A program made the translations under genes and the position numbers. The notes beneath the pieces were generated by a model. That model worked only from the letters and a program-made list of their open reading frames with translations, made no database searches and was not told the DNA's origin. A stretch of DNA of 64,000 nt from Toxotes chatareus (lineage: Eukaryota > Chordata > Actinopteri > Toxotidae), in contig CM028905.1 of assembly GCA_016801885.1 (NCBI GenBank), forward strand, positions 12,614,706-12,678,705, read 5' to 3'. Numbering within the stretch: the first letter of the stretch is position 1; every line of letters begins with the position of its first letter. Positions 1 to 14,300 of the stretch are shown here, in pieces.

Positions 1-2349
1 AGTGGCCACATCACTATTCTCATCCACCCACTATCCCTTCGTCCACCCGAGCTCCAACAAGCTACCGAGACCCGTAGTCATAGCAACGGGCAGGACTGCC
101 GATGCCCTTGGGGATCATTTCTTGACAGAATTCCTCGGTGTCTTCTCTCAGTAAAAGGTCGGCCCCTCTGCTGAATGGTTGTTTATTTTTGCAGACATGT
201 AAGCTTCAGCGTCACCTGGCTACCTTCATCGCTCGCTCTCCCTTCTGTTCAGTGCTCACCACTTGCTTTGAACGCCAAAACTCCTCTCTAAATTAAGTGA
301 GGAATTTAAAGCTATGCAGTACCCACAAAGCCACAGGACAAAAACAGACAGGAGAGGATGTATTCCTCTTTTTCTGATTCCTTAACAGTTACGCATGTTT
401 GTATCATGATGCTGCGAAATTTCAGCGGTATTTCAGTCTTATTATTTGATCTTGATATGCACAAATACCCAGGAACTATCAGACTACAGCAAGAGCTCCA
501 TGAATAATGGGCTAAGATGTAAGAGCAGGCTATTCACAACAAGGATATTTATACCGTCTCCTATCTGAGGTCACAAATCTTGGCTCCTCTGCACCTGAGA
601 GGAGACGCTGAGGAGTTACTGACAATCTTAATGACACACAGCAATCACACATACCTGTTGAAAGGCCAGTCACCGGCACCTCCTCAAAGATCTAGCAGAA
701 TGGGTGTCCTTCCAGCAACTGGAAAGGGGGACAGATGGTGGAAAGAGGAAGACATTAGAGGGACAGAAAGAAGAAGAATAAATGGGGAGAGAAGTGCACT
801 GTCAGAATCCACTGGGAGAATCAAAGGAGAAAATAATCATTCTCAATCAAAAACATGTAATCCTTTTTTACAGGCAGAACCAGCTGGTGGGGCATCATTT
901 GTCACCGCTGTGGCACCTTTGATACAGACAGATGATCCTTTGTAAGTCAGCTGAACATTGTATATAGAAATTTTTATTCAAATCTAATCTTTCTAAATGA
1001 TTAATATAATTGAAATTCAAAGCACACACAATGTAATGGATTTTTAGTCATGGACTGAGCTCAATATGGAGCCTATCTAGGATACATCAACCCTCATCTG
1101 ATACCATGACACAAGGTAGAGATCAGTAATGCACCACTGGAATTGTAAATGAGCCATGCTCCCTTATAAGCCACTGTTATCACAAATAACAAGTGACAAG
1201 AATATGAATCTGAACTACTGACTAATGTGACTCAGTCTCCTGTTACTGGCGGTTTGTTCTCTGTCTGCGACACTCAGAAAGATATTTGCTCTCAACAGTG
1301 TATCCTTGCATAATAATCTCGAGCAGTACTCCTGCTCTTTATCCGTCTCTTTCTGTTTTAGCCCATCTGCACCATTAACATCACAATCACTGTCTCATCT
1401 TTAGTCAGCAATCATCAAAGTCCTAGATCACAGATATGAGCATAAATATCTGGCTCTCTTTCCCTCGCACAATCATTTTCCATCCATTTTTTTTCAGTCA
1501 TTTTTCTGCCACAAACACAGAAACCCACGTGCCACATACACACTCACACACAGTCTTTCAGTAATCTTGCTTTCACTGCCTCCCACACAGGCATCTGCAA
1601 AAGAGCATGTGTGGTTCACAGCAGTAGCTTGGTCCACACTAGGCAGAGACTGGCAGATTCAGAGACATTAATGTGTTTCATAGTCTGTGTGCAATATACT
1701 ATAGGGCCTTGATAGCTGCGGTTTCTCTAAAGGTAAACCTCAAATGTCTGATGCTTTTAGCATTTCATTATATTTTAATGAAAATGCCTACAGTTTTGCA
1801 TCCATCTGGTGCACAATGAAGAACCTTATAATGAGACAAATGCAACTTGTTTACAGTGGAAGATGTCAGCGAGTTGTAATGTTGATTTTTTTTTTTTACA
1901 GCTTCACATTTATCATTTTAGTTTTTTGTGTAGCCATGTTCCAAGGTGTGCTACACAAGAGAGGCTGTGGTTTTCAACATAGAAAATGAATGCCAAGAAA
2001 ATTTCACAACTGTATTTTTTTTTCCTGTGGAACAAACAGGTTTTCTATTTCTTTGCTTGCAATTCCTGTTGCCTTTTTTCTATTGTGCAGGTGAATGATT
2101 GCAAAACGGAGTGAGGCTTTTGCAGTGCGACCCTGTCCCATGCTGCTCCCTCCTCTCAGGGGATGGCCAAGGTCCAGGATGGACACACGAACGCATGTGA
2201 CAGGTACACAGTGCTGCACGTGACCTAGACAGACCAATTGTTCTTTCCCTGCACAAACGACACAGTCCTCATTCTCTGATTCTCAAAAATACACATTGAT
2301 ATTTATTTAGCCGTTTAAACATGTATTTGTGTCTGTGTGTACTCTGCAG
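1..2349. other. Non-coding sequence upstream of the first recognised frmpd3 exon
   Basis: I see no exon with family similarity here on either strand. The open frames are short and lack recognisable domains; the longest, about 120 codons at 580-945, has low-complexity polar composition. The stretch is either intergenic or an intron of frmpd3, because the first recognised exon begins directly after a splice acceptor at 2348-2349. A 5' UTR or short N-terminal coding exon could be hidden here. No promoter is evident. Confidence 0.5.
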
Positions 2350-2356
2350 CTCTGCA

Positions 2357-5300
2357 ATGTTAGAGGAGAGCCAAGATGGTATGGACAGTGGTACCCTAAG
2401 TCCTGCCTTAGCTCGACAGGTCACCATCCAACGCCACCCGACTCAAGGCTTCGGCTTCATTGCAGGCAGCCAGAGGCCTGTCATTGTACGCTCCGTCTCT
2501 GCTGGTTAGTGTGTGTCACAGAGACAGACATAGAGAATACAGGGAGATTGATGGCACTTTAAATAGATCCTATGATGACTCAAATTAAACTTTCCTTTTT
2601 ACCATATGTATATGACTTTGTGTGCTGGCTGTATGTCCTATCTCATCTGCAGACGGCCCCTCCTTTGGCAAGCTTCTTCCCGGAGACCAGATCTTGGCCA
2701 TTAACGAGGAGACGGTGAGCGACGCGCCCCGAGAGAGAGTCATAGACCTTGTAAGGTAACATCCTTTACTGTCCCAGGAGGGAGGGAGGGAGGGAGGCAG
2801 GGGGAGGGTAGGGGCGAGGGGGACCAGTTGCATGGGCAAGGGGGAGAAAAGAGGACACAGGTAAAGAGGGTGGATCAAAAGGAACAAACTGTTTCTTTTT
2901 GCTGGTGATGTGTTACATCAACATGTGGATGAGTCAGTCCTTTTGCAGCAGAAGGACAGCGAGGAAATGGCAGATATAAACTGGAGAAGCTCTCTAAATA
3001 CCATGCTGTCCGTGGCGTTACCTAACCCACTCCACTCTCTGTTGTCTCTCCATAGACGCTGCAAAGACACTATAGTTCTCACTGTGCTGCAGCCCCATCA
3101 GGTAGTATAATGGGACACTCTCTCTTTCATGTTCCTCTCCCTCAGGATTTCTCTTACTCTTCATCAATCTTAACACTTTTCCTTTCCCTCTGAATCATAC
3201 AGAAACACTGTACTGTATTCTGTTCCAGCAGCGCACACTAATACATTGCAGACATCCATTAGTATTCATGGCCATGCCTACACATTAGAGTAATTTCTTT
3301 TCCTGGTAACCCCTTTCAGAAAGGCTCCACGTAGGCACATAGACACCTACGTGCGACATTATTAAATAAAGATTTTGTGTGTATCTGTGCGTATAGACAA
3401 AATAGAAATGTACTCTTTCTTTAGCCAACAAACTGAACTGATATTTTTTGAAAGACGAAACACTGATTTGAATATATATATATATATTTTTTTCGTAATT
3501 TGGAACGCATAATCACAAGTTTTGCAGCTATTCTGGGGGGATTTGCCAATTTGCTAAAATATCTACCATCTTTATTGCACCCAAAAAAAAGTAAACTTTT
3601 AGCAGGTGAGTGTCATGTATAAAGCAGGTTTGCAGCTGTCGCACTGCAGCACCATTAGCTGGCTGTCCAACACACGTCTCACGGGGCTTTTCTCTCATTT
3701 ACGTCTCTTCTTTCAAGCTGATTCAAGAGTTCCTCTCTCTCTTCTTATCCTCAGTCACCTAAGTCTGCCTTCATAAGTGCAGCCAAAAAGGCCCGCCTGC
3801 GAACTAACCCGCCTAAAGTGCGCTTTTCAGAGCAAGTGTCCATCAGCGACCCAGACTCAGTAAGTTCAACCTGTAATGTCTCTCTGAGACACGTGCATGC
3901 AAACACATGCTGCTACCCTGTCCCTCCCTCTCCCAATGTGCATTTCTTTTGTTTGATCAGCAATCGCAAAAGCTTCAAGTATCCTCTCTCCACCCTCTTA
4001 TTTCAGTCTAAGCTTCTCTATGTGTGTTTCTTTCTATGGTTGTGTGGACAAATTTTGGTTAGAAGCCACCTCCGGTTAGAATTGGGTTAGGGTTAGGGTA
4101 AGGATTGGGGTTAGGCATTCAGCTGTGATGGTTAAAGTTAGGGTAAGAGGCTAGGAAATACATTATGGTAAGGAGTGTCCACACAGCTGATTAAAGACAA
4201 GAACGTGTGTGTGTGTGCTTTTGGTCCAGTTTATTCACTTTATTCAAGGTAACAAGGCCTTGAATAAAGTGCTTTCCTGACTGATTTGAATTCTCACAGG
4301 AACCTGCTGAAGCAGAAGCAACCTGAACTCTTTTCAAAGGCACAATATCATTTTATTACGTTAGAGATTTTGGGGCATTTTGAGGATGACAAGCAACAGA
4401 CAATCGATAAAGAATCAGGAGTTTGGGGAAAAGGGTACTGTGTTTCATCATTTGAGTTTCCATTTACCTGAAGTTAATGGAAGAAGGTAGGGAACGGGAT
4501 TGCTCGTCACATGGATCACCAGGTCTCTGATAACTTTTGGATTAAATCAATGCAGAGTGTTAGGCAACCAACTCCAGCTCGCTTTTCATTTACAGCTGAT
4601 TCTACCGTGCTCTCTGACAGTACCAGCAGTCAGCATCATGTGACGGCCATAGATTTCCTTTAAAAGACCTAAATCAGCCACCAGTTTCATTTAATGCAGG
4701 CAACAGGAAGGCTGGATCTGTCCTCTTCATCAATCTTTCTCCCTGTCTCTCTCTTACAATAGTGAATCTCACTGATGTTGATGCAGAGATGGGAGGGGAA
4801 TGCTATGATTGGTAATAATCAGATATCTCAGCCACCAAACCACAACCTATGGCAAGACATTTCTTAATCTCAGTCCCCTGTGATCAGGGGCCACAGACTG
4901 CTATTGATCATCTGAAGGCTTATCAGCACTGGTCATCTAGCCTGGTGTTTATTGAGAGAAAGAGAGAAGGGGAAAGAGATGAGGCCGTGGCACTGAGCTG
5001 TGATTTGCCCCTCATAACACCTCCCCTGCATGTGACAAATCGGCTCCAGCTCACCCTCACTAACAAGGACAAAGGTAGAGGCTTGAAATGGGAAGCGACA
5101 GACCTGTTTGTGGAGTCTCTTCACTGGTGCACCCTCGCTTTAGTGTAGTATGGAGAAAGATCTGTTCACTCATAACGCCGGCTTTAGTCACTTCCAATCT
5201 GCAAAGAAGAACAGCTTGTTGAGCCTTGTGAATACTTAAGTTCTCCAAAAACAGACTGCCGGGCATCTGCTGTGGACACAGCTCTCTCCATTCCAACTAA

Positions 5301-8300
5301 ATGCATTTTCTGAGATACATTGTAGCAATAAATTCACATCGCTTTACTGTCGTGAGTAATGGCTGCCTACTGTTCTTACAAATCTCATCATCAGATAAAA
5401 AAAGGACGAAATACAGGGAAAAAAATTAAGGATGGATTTTGTTTTGGTTATGGAGAATTTCATCTGGGCTGCAAAGCTGTTTCCTGCTGCACCCTTGCCA
5501 CATGTCACATTAAATCCCTCCATTCTGTCTTATTACATTGAGATACCTTCTTTTCCACTGATCACAATTGTGATTCTTTGAACCTGCATAATGAGAACTG
5601 AGTCATTTTCTTAAAAAGCCCTTAGCAAGATAAGAACAAAAAAGGAGACAGCGACACAGAGGGGAGATTGCCCGTCACATCATATCCTCACAGGAATGAA
5701 GTGAACTGCATATCATAAGTTTTCTTCTAACGAGTGCTTTGAGTAAAAGCAGTAACCTTGAATAAGCCTTCACCTCTTATTCCGCCACTAACGCAACTCT
5801 TTGGTGAGCGTTTTCAATCCCACCATCCAATTTTCTTTGCATGGCATCCATATTGAATGGATAGACTGGAGAAATTGAATAAACCTCTCTTTGATCCTGA
5901 TACAATGCACGGGGTGGGCATCCTGAGGCAGAGTCTTGCTCCTTCTCAGACTGCCGAGAGTTCAGTTAAAGCATCATTCCAATGTCCAATTAAGGAATTT
6001 GTGTTCGCCCGCCTCCTTTTCCCTACTTTTTACTGCTTCTCTCTCAATAGCAAAATGCAAACCCACCATTACAGCTGATTGTGTTTGTATTGCGCAAATA
6101 CTTCTTCTACTCCTTTAGCACATTCTCACATAATCCATCAACTTTTTTTCTCCCTCAATCTCTCTCAGACAATGCTCAAGGACGACTCCTTGCTACTCAT
6201 ACCAAATGTGTTGAAGGTGTTCTTGGAGAATGGACAGATTAAGTCCTTTACGTTTGACAGCCGTACCACTGTTAGGGTATGTATTCACTACAGCTGTGCA
6301 CAAGGCAATTGTAATTTTGAATAAAAGCAGATGTAAACAGTGTGATTACATTAATAATGGATCACGTGACTGGGTTTTTGAAAAGGGTCACTCACAGTGA
6401 TGGAGTTATTTTGTGACTCTGCAGTTCCCCTTTGCTGCAAGGACAGATGTCTGGCCCTCAACTTTACTGTTTGGGTCAACTCACATAGCTCTCACAGTGT
6501 CATTTTTGGTCACAGCTGGCTGTTTTCAGCAAATAAAAAAAAAGCTCTAATAAACCTACCATACACTGCCTGTCCAGACACAGTTAGCGACTAGCTGGGG
6601 AATACATGGAGTGCACAGTAGCTAAAGAGCCAGAGATTTTTCTCTCAGGAGTTGGTGGAGACAAAATCAGAGCTAACAGGAGAGTGAGTAGTGGACTGAC
6701 ATTCATTAGGTGGCCAGAAACAGTACCACAAAGACATGATAACAATGCTTCAAATCTGCAGTATGTGTAAATAGTTAACGTTTAAAGTTATGTTATATAA
6801 ATATGACCAAAATGTATCATACTATGATTGACTTTTGGTGGTTTTTCCATGATATTACCTTGAATTTCTAAGGACTTTTAACACTGTATAATAGAATTTC
6901 TCAGCTTTGGCTCTTCATGGAGTGATTACCAATGCACAACTCACATCATCAAGGTCTGTTGCACATAAACTATTTATAATTTAATCAAAAATCACTTGTG
7001 CCCTCACTTTAAAGTTTATATCTAATAAGTAGTTGTTTTTAGAAAACAAAAGAACAGCTCTAACACTGTGAAATGTCATCCTTTTGGTTTTTGGAATTTA
7101 AAATCTCATTAATGCGATTAAGGTTATAAAGCAACAAATGAATTCAGTCAGACGGAGGTCATTTCTGTCTCTATGTCAGCCTCTAAGATGAGTCTGGCAT
7201 CTCCGAGCAGACTCATTAAATGGACTCTATTAGATTTCACAAATCTCTCCTCTGCTCATGCAGGGAGAGTTAGAGGGGAAAGCAGAAACAGAGCAGCACT
7301 TTAAAAGAGATGGAGGAAGCTCTCTCCTGTCAGTCTAATTAAATGGAATTTCAGCATAATAAGAAGGCTCAAATCAATAAAACAATACCACAGATCAAAT
7401 CAATGGCACAATGGGATGCCCAGTAGCATGCCCATTAGGCTGTCTGTCAACTGAAGAAGCTCTCCTGCAGTATTTTAGACTATACTCTATAGCATTCTGT
7501 GGGTCCTTCAGTTGATTGTGCGGCTTCTCCAGGCATCATTTAATGCAAACCACACTAGTCAATACTGCTAAAACTGCATACCTCTGTTTTTCAGAGGCTG
7601 TTGCTGCTTGGGTTACATCAGCAAGCATCAATTAAATTGTTTATGGAGAGCAAATCATTAGTGTACATATTTTACAGCTCTTAATGAGCCACCATACTGA
7701 GACTTACAGCCAAACTACAGCAACATATCACTACAACAGAATCCCTTTTAATGGCCATGTCTCTAATATATCAAGAGGGCAGAGAAATTATGAAACTTTA
7801 TCCTCAGGCACAGCCCACGGTAAGATGTGCTAAACTGGATTTCCCCTCAGACAGTGTTCTCTGTGCATTTTAGAAAAAAAATAATATGACAAAAACTCTA
7901 CATCATTCATAGATACTGATCTGCATAAGAGTAACAGTTTGCCCTGCACACCCTGACACGCAGATGCTATTTTCTTAAATAGGATGCAGTCACTGTGCAG
8001 AATAAAGAACATCTATGGAAGTTCTCTAAAGCGCAAAGTGACAAAAATGATATCAAAGTAAAGAGCCTAAGCAGAAAATACCCATCACAAGGATATCAAT
8101 TTGACAAACAACTCTGTATAATGGAGGGGGAATTCAGGGAGAAAACAGCCTCCATACATCAAATATGTATTTTGCTTGTAGTAGAGTGTACTCTTGCAGT
8201 GGAAATGTATTCCACTCTCTAATCTGTTTCCATCTCTCTCCTTCAAGGATGTGATCTCCTCCCTGCAGGACCGCCTCTCACTGCGATACATTGAGCACTT

Positions 8301-11300
8301 TGCCTTAGTACTGGAGGCAGGTGGTCTGGACCAGAATCAGAGGTTGCATCTGCTGCAGGAGAACCAGCCTCTGACACATGTAAGAAACTCGAATCAGGAA
8401 AATGAGTATAGGTTATGTCTGTATAGGTCAACTATTAAAATATTTGGTATGCGTAGGGGATTAGCAGTGTGAAGGCAATAAACTATTACATGCATTGGTT
8501 GGTCTTAAATTTACTGGACAAACGTCCTAAGGATAGACATTCTGAATCACTGAAACCGTAATCCTGGATGCCAATAACATTTCTTTGTTACTTTCATCTG
8601 TTTCATCTCTGTCATAGTTTGTACTAATTGTAGTTTGAGGTTGTTGTAACCATTAGTTGGCTTATGGTCCTACGTTTCTTTGCATTTTGTCACCTTGACT
8701 TAAGCAACTTCATACACATATTGTGACATTGTGAAAATACACAGTGCATCCAGAACTCAGTCTATCCTGTTCACTTATAGAAAATGATACGGTGATACAT
8801 GTGTGTGACTAATGCCAAAGATGTACTTGTTATCTGACTGACAATGTCGTATTCCCTCAGGTGGTGCACAGAACCTATTTCCAGGGGATGAAGTGTCTGT
8901 TCCGCATCTGCTTCTTCCCCAAGGACCCTGCGGACCTGCTGAGAAGGGACCCTGCTGCATTTGAGTACCTCTACATACAGGTAAAGAACCAGATTTAAAG
9001 GGAATTTAAAACGATGTCATTCAATCTCATGGCAGTTGTCCCCCACAAGAGCAGGGGGTACCAAGAGAGAGCCAATGATTAGGAGTCCTTATAGGTAGCT
9101 AGTGTTATTCTACTGTCAAATTTTACCTTTGGGTTTGTTGAGGAATTTTAGAGTTAGAAATGGTGCATATGCTTTAGAATCAGGCTTTAAACACTATGGC
9201 CCTGTTGCAGGCTCTCCAAAAACACTTTCACAGTAACTGCAGATTTCCAAACGCTTTATGATTCTGGAAGCTGTTCCCAGCAATTAAACTAATGGTTTGA
9301 CTTAGTGAATGATTCAGGTCTTTAACAGTGTTGTTTGCCATCAGCTGTGTACAAACATTTCATCAATATCATCACAGAGTCGCAATGACGTCATCAAGGA
9401 GCGCTTTGGCATGGACTGGAAATCTGACGTCACGTTACGTTTGGCTGCGCTCCATATCTACATCACTGTGTCCTCTGCAAGGCCCAATCAGAAAATCTCT
9501 CTCAAGCATGTTGAGTAAGTCCAAAAAACTGGAAACAAAGTTATAAGAAATTACAGACAAAAATTGATATATCGCATTTTGTTTTTTACCTCATTAAGAA
9601 TTCCAAGTCACATATCAGTGAGTTCCACCGTGAAGTTTGTTCATTGAGTAATATCTAAATGATTAATAATTAATCCCAATAATATTAAAAACTCAAATTA
9701 CTCAAGGATCATTTTTCCCAGGTCATTATGAGACAAAGAAATCCATTGCTTTGTGAAATTACATCTCTCCCTCAATTTGCTCATTTATTCCACAAAACCT
9801 CAACCTAGCAAGTAATTAGCTTCTGCCGTCACAACCACAGAAGCATAACAGATCCACTGTGCTTGTAATAGACTTAGGGTGGCCATGTCAAGCCAGGAGT
9901 AGTAGAGGATGTAAGCTAGGCACACTGTGTCTTCCCGTGGGATGAAAAAGCTCCTTTGTCTCCTCAGTTGTGACATCTTCCCTAGACTCTGATTAACTAT
10001 TGCACTGTTTTTTTTCTTCTTTTCTTTGTATATACTTCCACGGACTTTCCCTTTGCTCCCTATCACAGAAAAGAATGGGGACTAGAGCCTTTCCTACCCC
10101 TCACTCTCCTTCCAACAGTCAAGGAGAAGAATGTGTGTAAGACTCTGTCTCAGTTGCTGAAGACCTACCAACATCCGCCACCATCGGGCAACAAGGTGTC
10201 TCCAAATAAAACATTTTGTTATTGACAATTCTTTGTGGATAATCTGACTGGCTTCGGTTATACTGCCATTATAACACATTTTTAAGCACAGCAAACTTAT
10301 AGAGACTTTAATAGAGACCAAATTCCCAAACTCTTGATTACTATTAACACTTAAATCTCAACACTTTGCTGCTTCTTTAGAGGAGATTTTATTTTACTGT
10401 ATTCCATGGTTATGTCTGCTAGATAACCAGTCCTTCATCTCAGCACAAGCCCTTAATCACTATAGATGTAACTGTTGCATAAGGCCTTATTAGCAACATT
10501 TTCAGCTCAACAGTGCCCCCAGGAGGACAAAGTAAGTGCTGGAAAAGGAATCCTCTTTCAAAGATGAGAGTTTCTTGTTGATCATTCTGACAGGTCCCTC
10601 CTCTCCAAGGAAAGCTGCAGTACATGCGTGTTCTCAATGACCTCCCACCTTTTGGAGGAATATTGTTCCAAACAGTTGGACTGGTAACACATTTTTCAAT
10701 CTTTGTGCAGTGGAATACATGTGAATATCTTTTACTTAACTCCTTGCTCCCTTTATTTTCCTTATGTGTCTTTGAAGCCATGCATGTAGTTGTACAAGGA
10801 GCTTGCTTTTTTGATTCACTTATTTAACATTTTAACGGAACTGTCTAAACAGTGGGTTTTTAAAATGTGTAATGTGATGTTCCAGTATAGTACATATAGA
10901 CAAATAATTGAAAACGTTCTGTTTTTCTACAGGATGAAAAACAATCAGCTACAACACTACTTGTGGGTCCTCGACATGGCATTAGTCACGTGATTGACCT
11001 GAAAAACAACCTCACAACAGTTCTGGCCGAGTTCAGTAGGGTTTCCAAGATCCAGCTCTACAGAGAGAGCCAAGGAGTGGCTCGTGTGGAGCTGACAATC
11101 CATGAGGCCAAGGTACTACAGAAGTCTCTAAAGATTGATGCTCCAATAACATCTGATAATGACAAGACAAATCATTTTACAGCAGGGAAAATGTGCATGC
11201 CATCTCGTTAACAATGCAGTTCACATTTTAATTCTATTAATGATGAAATGATTGAGTACAAAATCATTCAACAGTTTTACAATTTTTACTTTATCAGGTC

Positions 11301-14300
11301 ATTTACAAAATGAGCAGGCAATACTCATTGCCTGTCCCCTAAACAGTCTCCTAATTCCCCTCCCTATCACCCCGTGCAGCCCCTGGTCCTACTCATGGAA
11401 TGGCCTGATGCCAGTAACTTTGCGTGCCTCATCTCTGGCTACTACAAGCTGTTTGTAGACCCTAAACGGACCATCTACTTCCGAACCCCTGGTCAGTCTC
11501 AGCTGACCAAGGCAGGTATGTTAAAAGCCCTCTTGACTTGTAGGGGTTAAATTTGAGCACATGCTGCACAAATTTACAGAAAACTACACTACTTAAAAGC
11601 TTGAGATGAAACATTCATATTACACATTTAGAGTTGCCCAGGTAAAAGTGTCTCTATTTCAGTATTGTAGACACTGCATGTCAGACAATATTTGGCAATC
11701 CTCATTATATGTTCAGTCTACATGGACATTGATCTGCTTCTTCATTGACTGAAACCATTATCTGTAGTAATCAGTTTATCCTGGAAATACCATCCCATAG
11801 CGCCCTCTGCTGTCTCTCCTCTCATCTCCATCTTGACTCATTGGAATGGGATACTCCATGTTTACTTATCCCAAGATATAATAACATTGTGGAATTTTAC
11901 AGTGAATTGAACTTTTTTCTGTAATCATAAACATTTTACTGTTCAAACATGAACAGATCCTCTGCCATCTGCTGTCTCAACCTGTAGTCCACATAAAAGA
12001 AGGATCATCATACCATCACATTCCACCAGAATCTAACCCTCCAACCTCAAACAAACTTCAACTTTCAACATCCATCTCTGAAATAACAAATAACCCCCAT
12101 GGTACCACCAGCTGTTGCCTCTGCTTTCCCATCTGGATCTTCTCTATCCCCACAACTTCTTAACACCTCAAACTCTCCACTGCTCTGACAATTCTATCCT
12201 CAGATTACAGAAGCTCCCACCATGCCCACCCACGCTCTGGGGCAACCGGCTTGCCAAGTGGAGGTCGGAGAGGGGACGAGAGGGAAAGCTCGCACAGGGA
12301 GTCAGGGTCTTCAAGGGCCCTAGTTCCGGCAGAGTCTCAGCATCTAGGACTTTGTCATGTCCACCTTCGAGAACAACAACAATTTCAAGACCTCCAAACA
12401 CAAGCTGAAGCTGAACTTGACATCAATGAGAACTTTATTTCTCAAGAGCCCCCTGGGCGACCTCGCACCAAGTCAGACCCAACCCAGCAGAGTACAGAGG
12501 AAATAGCTGGAGTTTTAGAGAGGCCGGTAGTGGAGAATGCAGGATTTAGAATTCGAGCCCAAACAATGGGTCAATCCCAGAAAAACTCCCGATACTTCTG
12601 TGACTCGTGCAAAGCCAGACTGAGAGCAGACGGTCTGTCAGCAGCAGTGATCAGTAGTGGGAGCTCTGGGAAACACTGCTCTAGTGCTTGTGCCTCCCGA
12701 GATGGTGGCGCTGTTGACCTCATGGCTCTTCCGCCCCCAGGGAATGAAGAGGAGGATGAGGAGGAGGCAGATGGTGGAGGTGAGAAACTGCAACCACCAC
12801 CACCTGCTATTGCTGCCCCACCACCTGGATTCAGGGACAACAGTTCAGATGAGGATGACCCAAAGAGAGGAAGGAAAGCTCGAACCAGCGCCAGTCCAGC
12901 AGTCGCCTCTGGGAAGCTAGCCCAAGCCAAGGAAGATGTGCCTGTGACACTGATTGATAATGTGACCACAAGAACAGTCCGAGATCATGCCCAAGAGCTT
13001 GATGATGCTCTGGTGTCCACCTTACAGGCGCTAGAGGCTTTGGCAGCTTCTGAAGACTACCCCCATCACCCTCAACAGCCAACACAGACTGCAGGTCAAC
13101 AACCTCAGTCATGCCACAGCCCACATCTCACTCAAAGAGTTTTAAATAGCACAAATCCAATAAAATGTTGCTTTTTTTTACCAGTTAATATTACATAGTG
13201 ATTTTCAGTGCATAATCTGGATTATTATTACTAATTTTATTATCACTACTAGACTACAAATTTTTTGGCAACAAATACATGTATAACAATATAACATAGA
13301 AGGTTTAAGACTACCATATAAATACAGGATGCTGAACAAAATGACCAGTAACCCAAACCCGAATAATATGAAGGCCAAGCTGAAGATATTATATATCATA
13401 TCAACTAAAAAACAACAGGTTATACATAAATGAAGAAGCAATAACAATATTAAACAACACTGTCAAAAAAACATTTTTTATAAAGCCCATTCTCAAAACT
13501 AGCCTGTTTTGTAAGAAACTCTGACAACTCAGGCTGTTAAATATAGTTAGTATAGGAAATTTACTGGTCTTTGCACATTTCTCAAGCACACTCATGAATC
13601 TGCATGGTAGAGCTGCAGTTCATCCAGGTTGGGTGAGGCAGGCCCACTGGTGCATAGATCAACACTGAAAGGGCTTACAAGTCTGATCCTGGAAGACTGA
13701 TTTTGAAACTATTCCAAAAATGTTGTTTTGTGATCAAGATGAGACCACTCAACTGCAAATGTCTGGTTCAAAAACTTTAAAAACATTTCAAGATTTCTGT
13801 GTCATTAATATTTGTTATGCCTTGATTATGCTAACTGTGTGCTGTGTTGCCTTCCTCCTCAGGGCTGATTGTCTTAGCTGCCATTACACCTGAGTCATCA
13901 TTGGACTCAGGCCACGAGACCAACTCCTCTGAACTGACAGATGTTTCTGAGATGGTGTCGGCTATGAAACAGAACCAGAACCAGGCCTATCTGCTGGCTC
14001 ACCATATCAACAAGGAACGTATTCTCTGCCGCCGTGACTTTCCCCTGGCTATTCCTGGCTGCACTGCAAAAACCATAGGGACTGGGGCCTTCTCTGTGGG
14101 TCAGATCCGTGCTGGCTGTCCACCCAAGCAAGTAATCCTCAGCAAGACTGTTCCCTTTAAAGTCAGTCCCAGTCAAGACTCAGCAATACTCAGTGTTGTG
14201 ACAGAGCAAGGGGGCAATCAAGACACTGCTCAGACTGAACAGAAAGCAGAAATGAAAGCAAACTCTGAGTCCACCAAAGCAAACACCCCTGAGCCCCCTT

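Noticed and set aside
4849..5148. 99-codon ORF in an frmpd3 intron
   Set aside because: No recognisable domain; it lies between clean splice sites of frmpd3 and resembles random open frame.
12571..12969. 132-codon minus-strand ORF inside frmpd3
   Set aside because: Antisense to the large frmpd3 exon; Ser-rich low complexity mirrors the acidic coding strand.
13095..13198. Read-through tail after the 891-base frmpd3 exon as the natural C-terminus
   Set aside because: The GT donor at 13095 joins in frame to an exon with FRMPD-family motifs; the tail has no family similarity.
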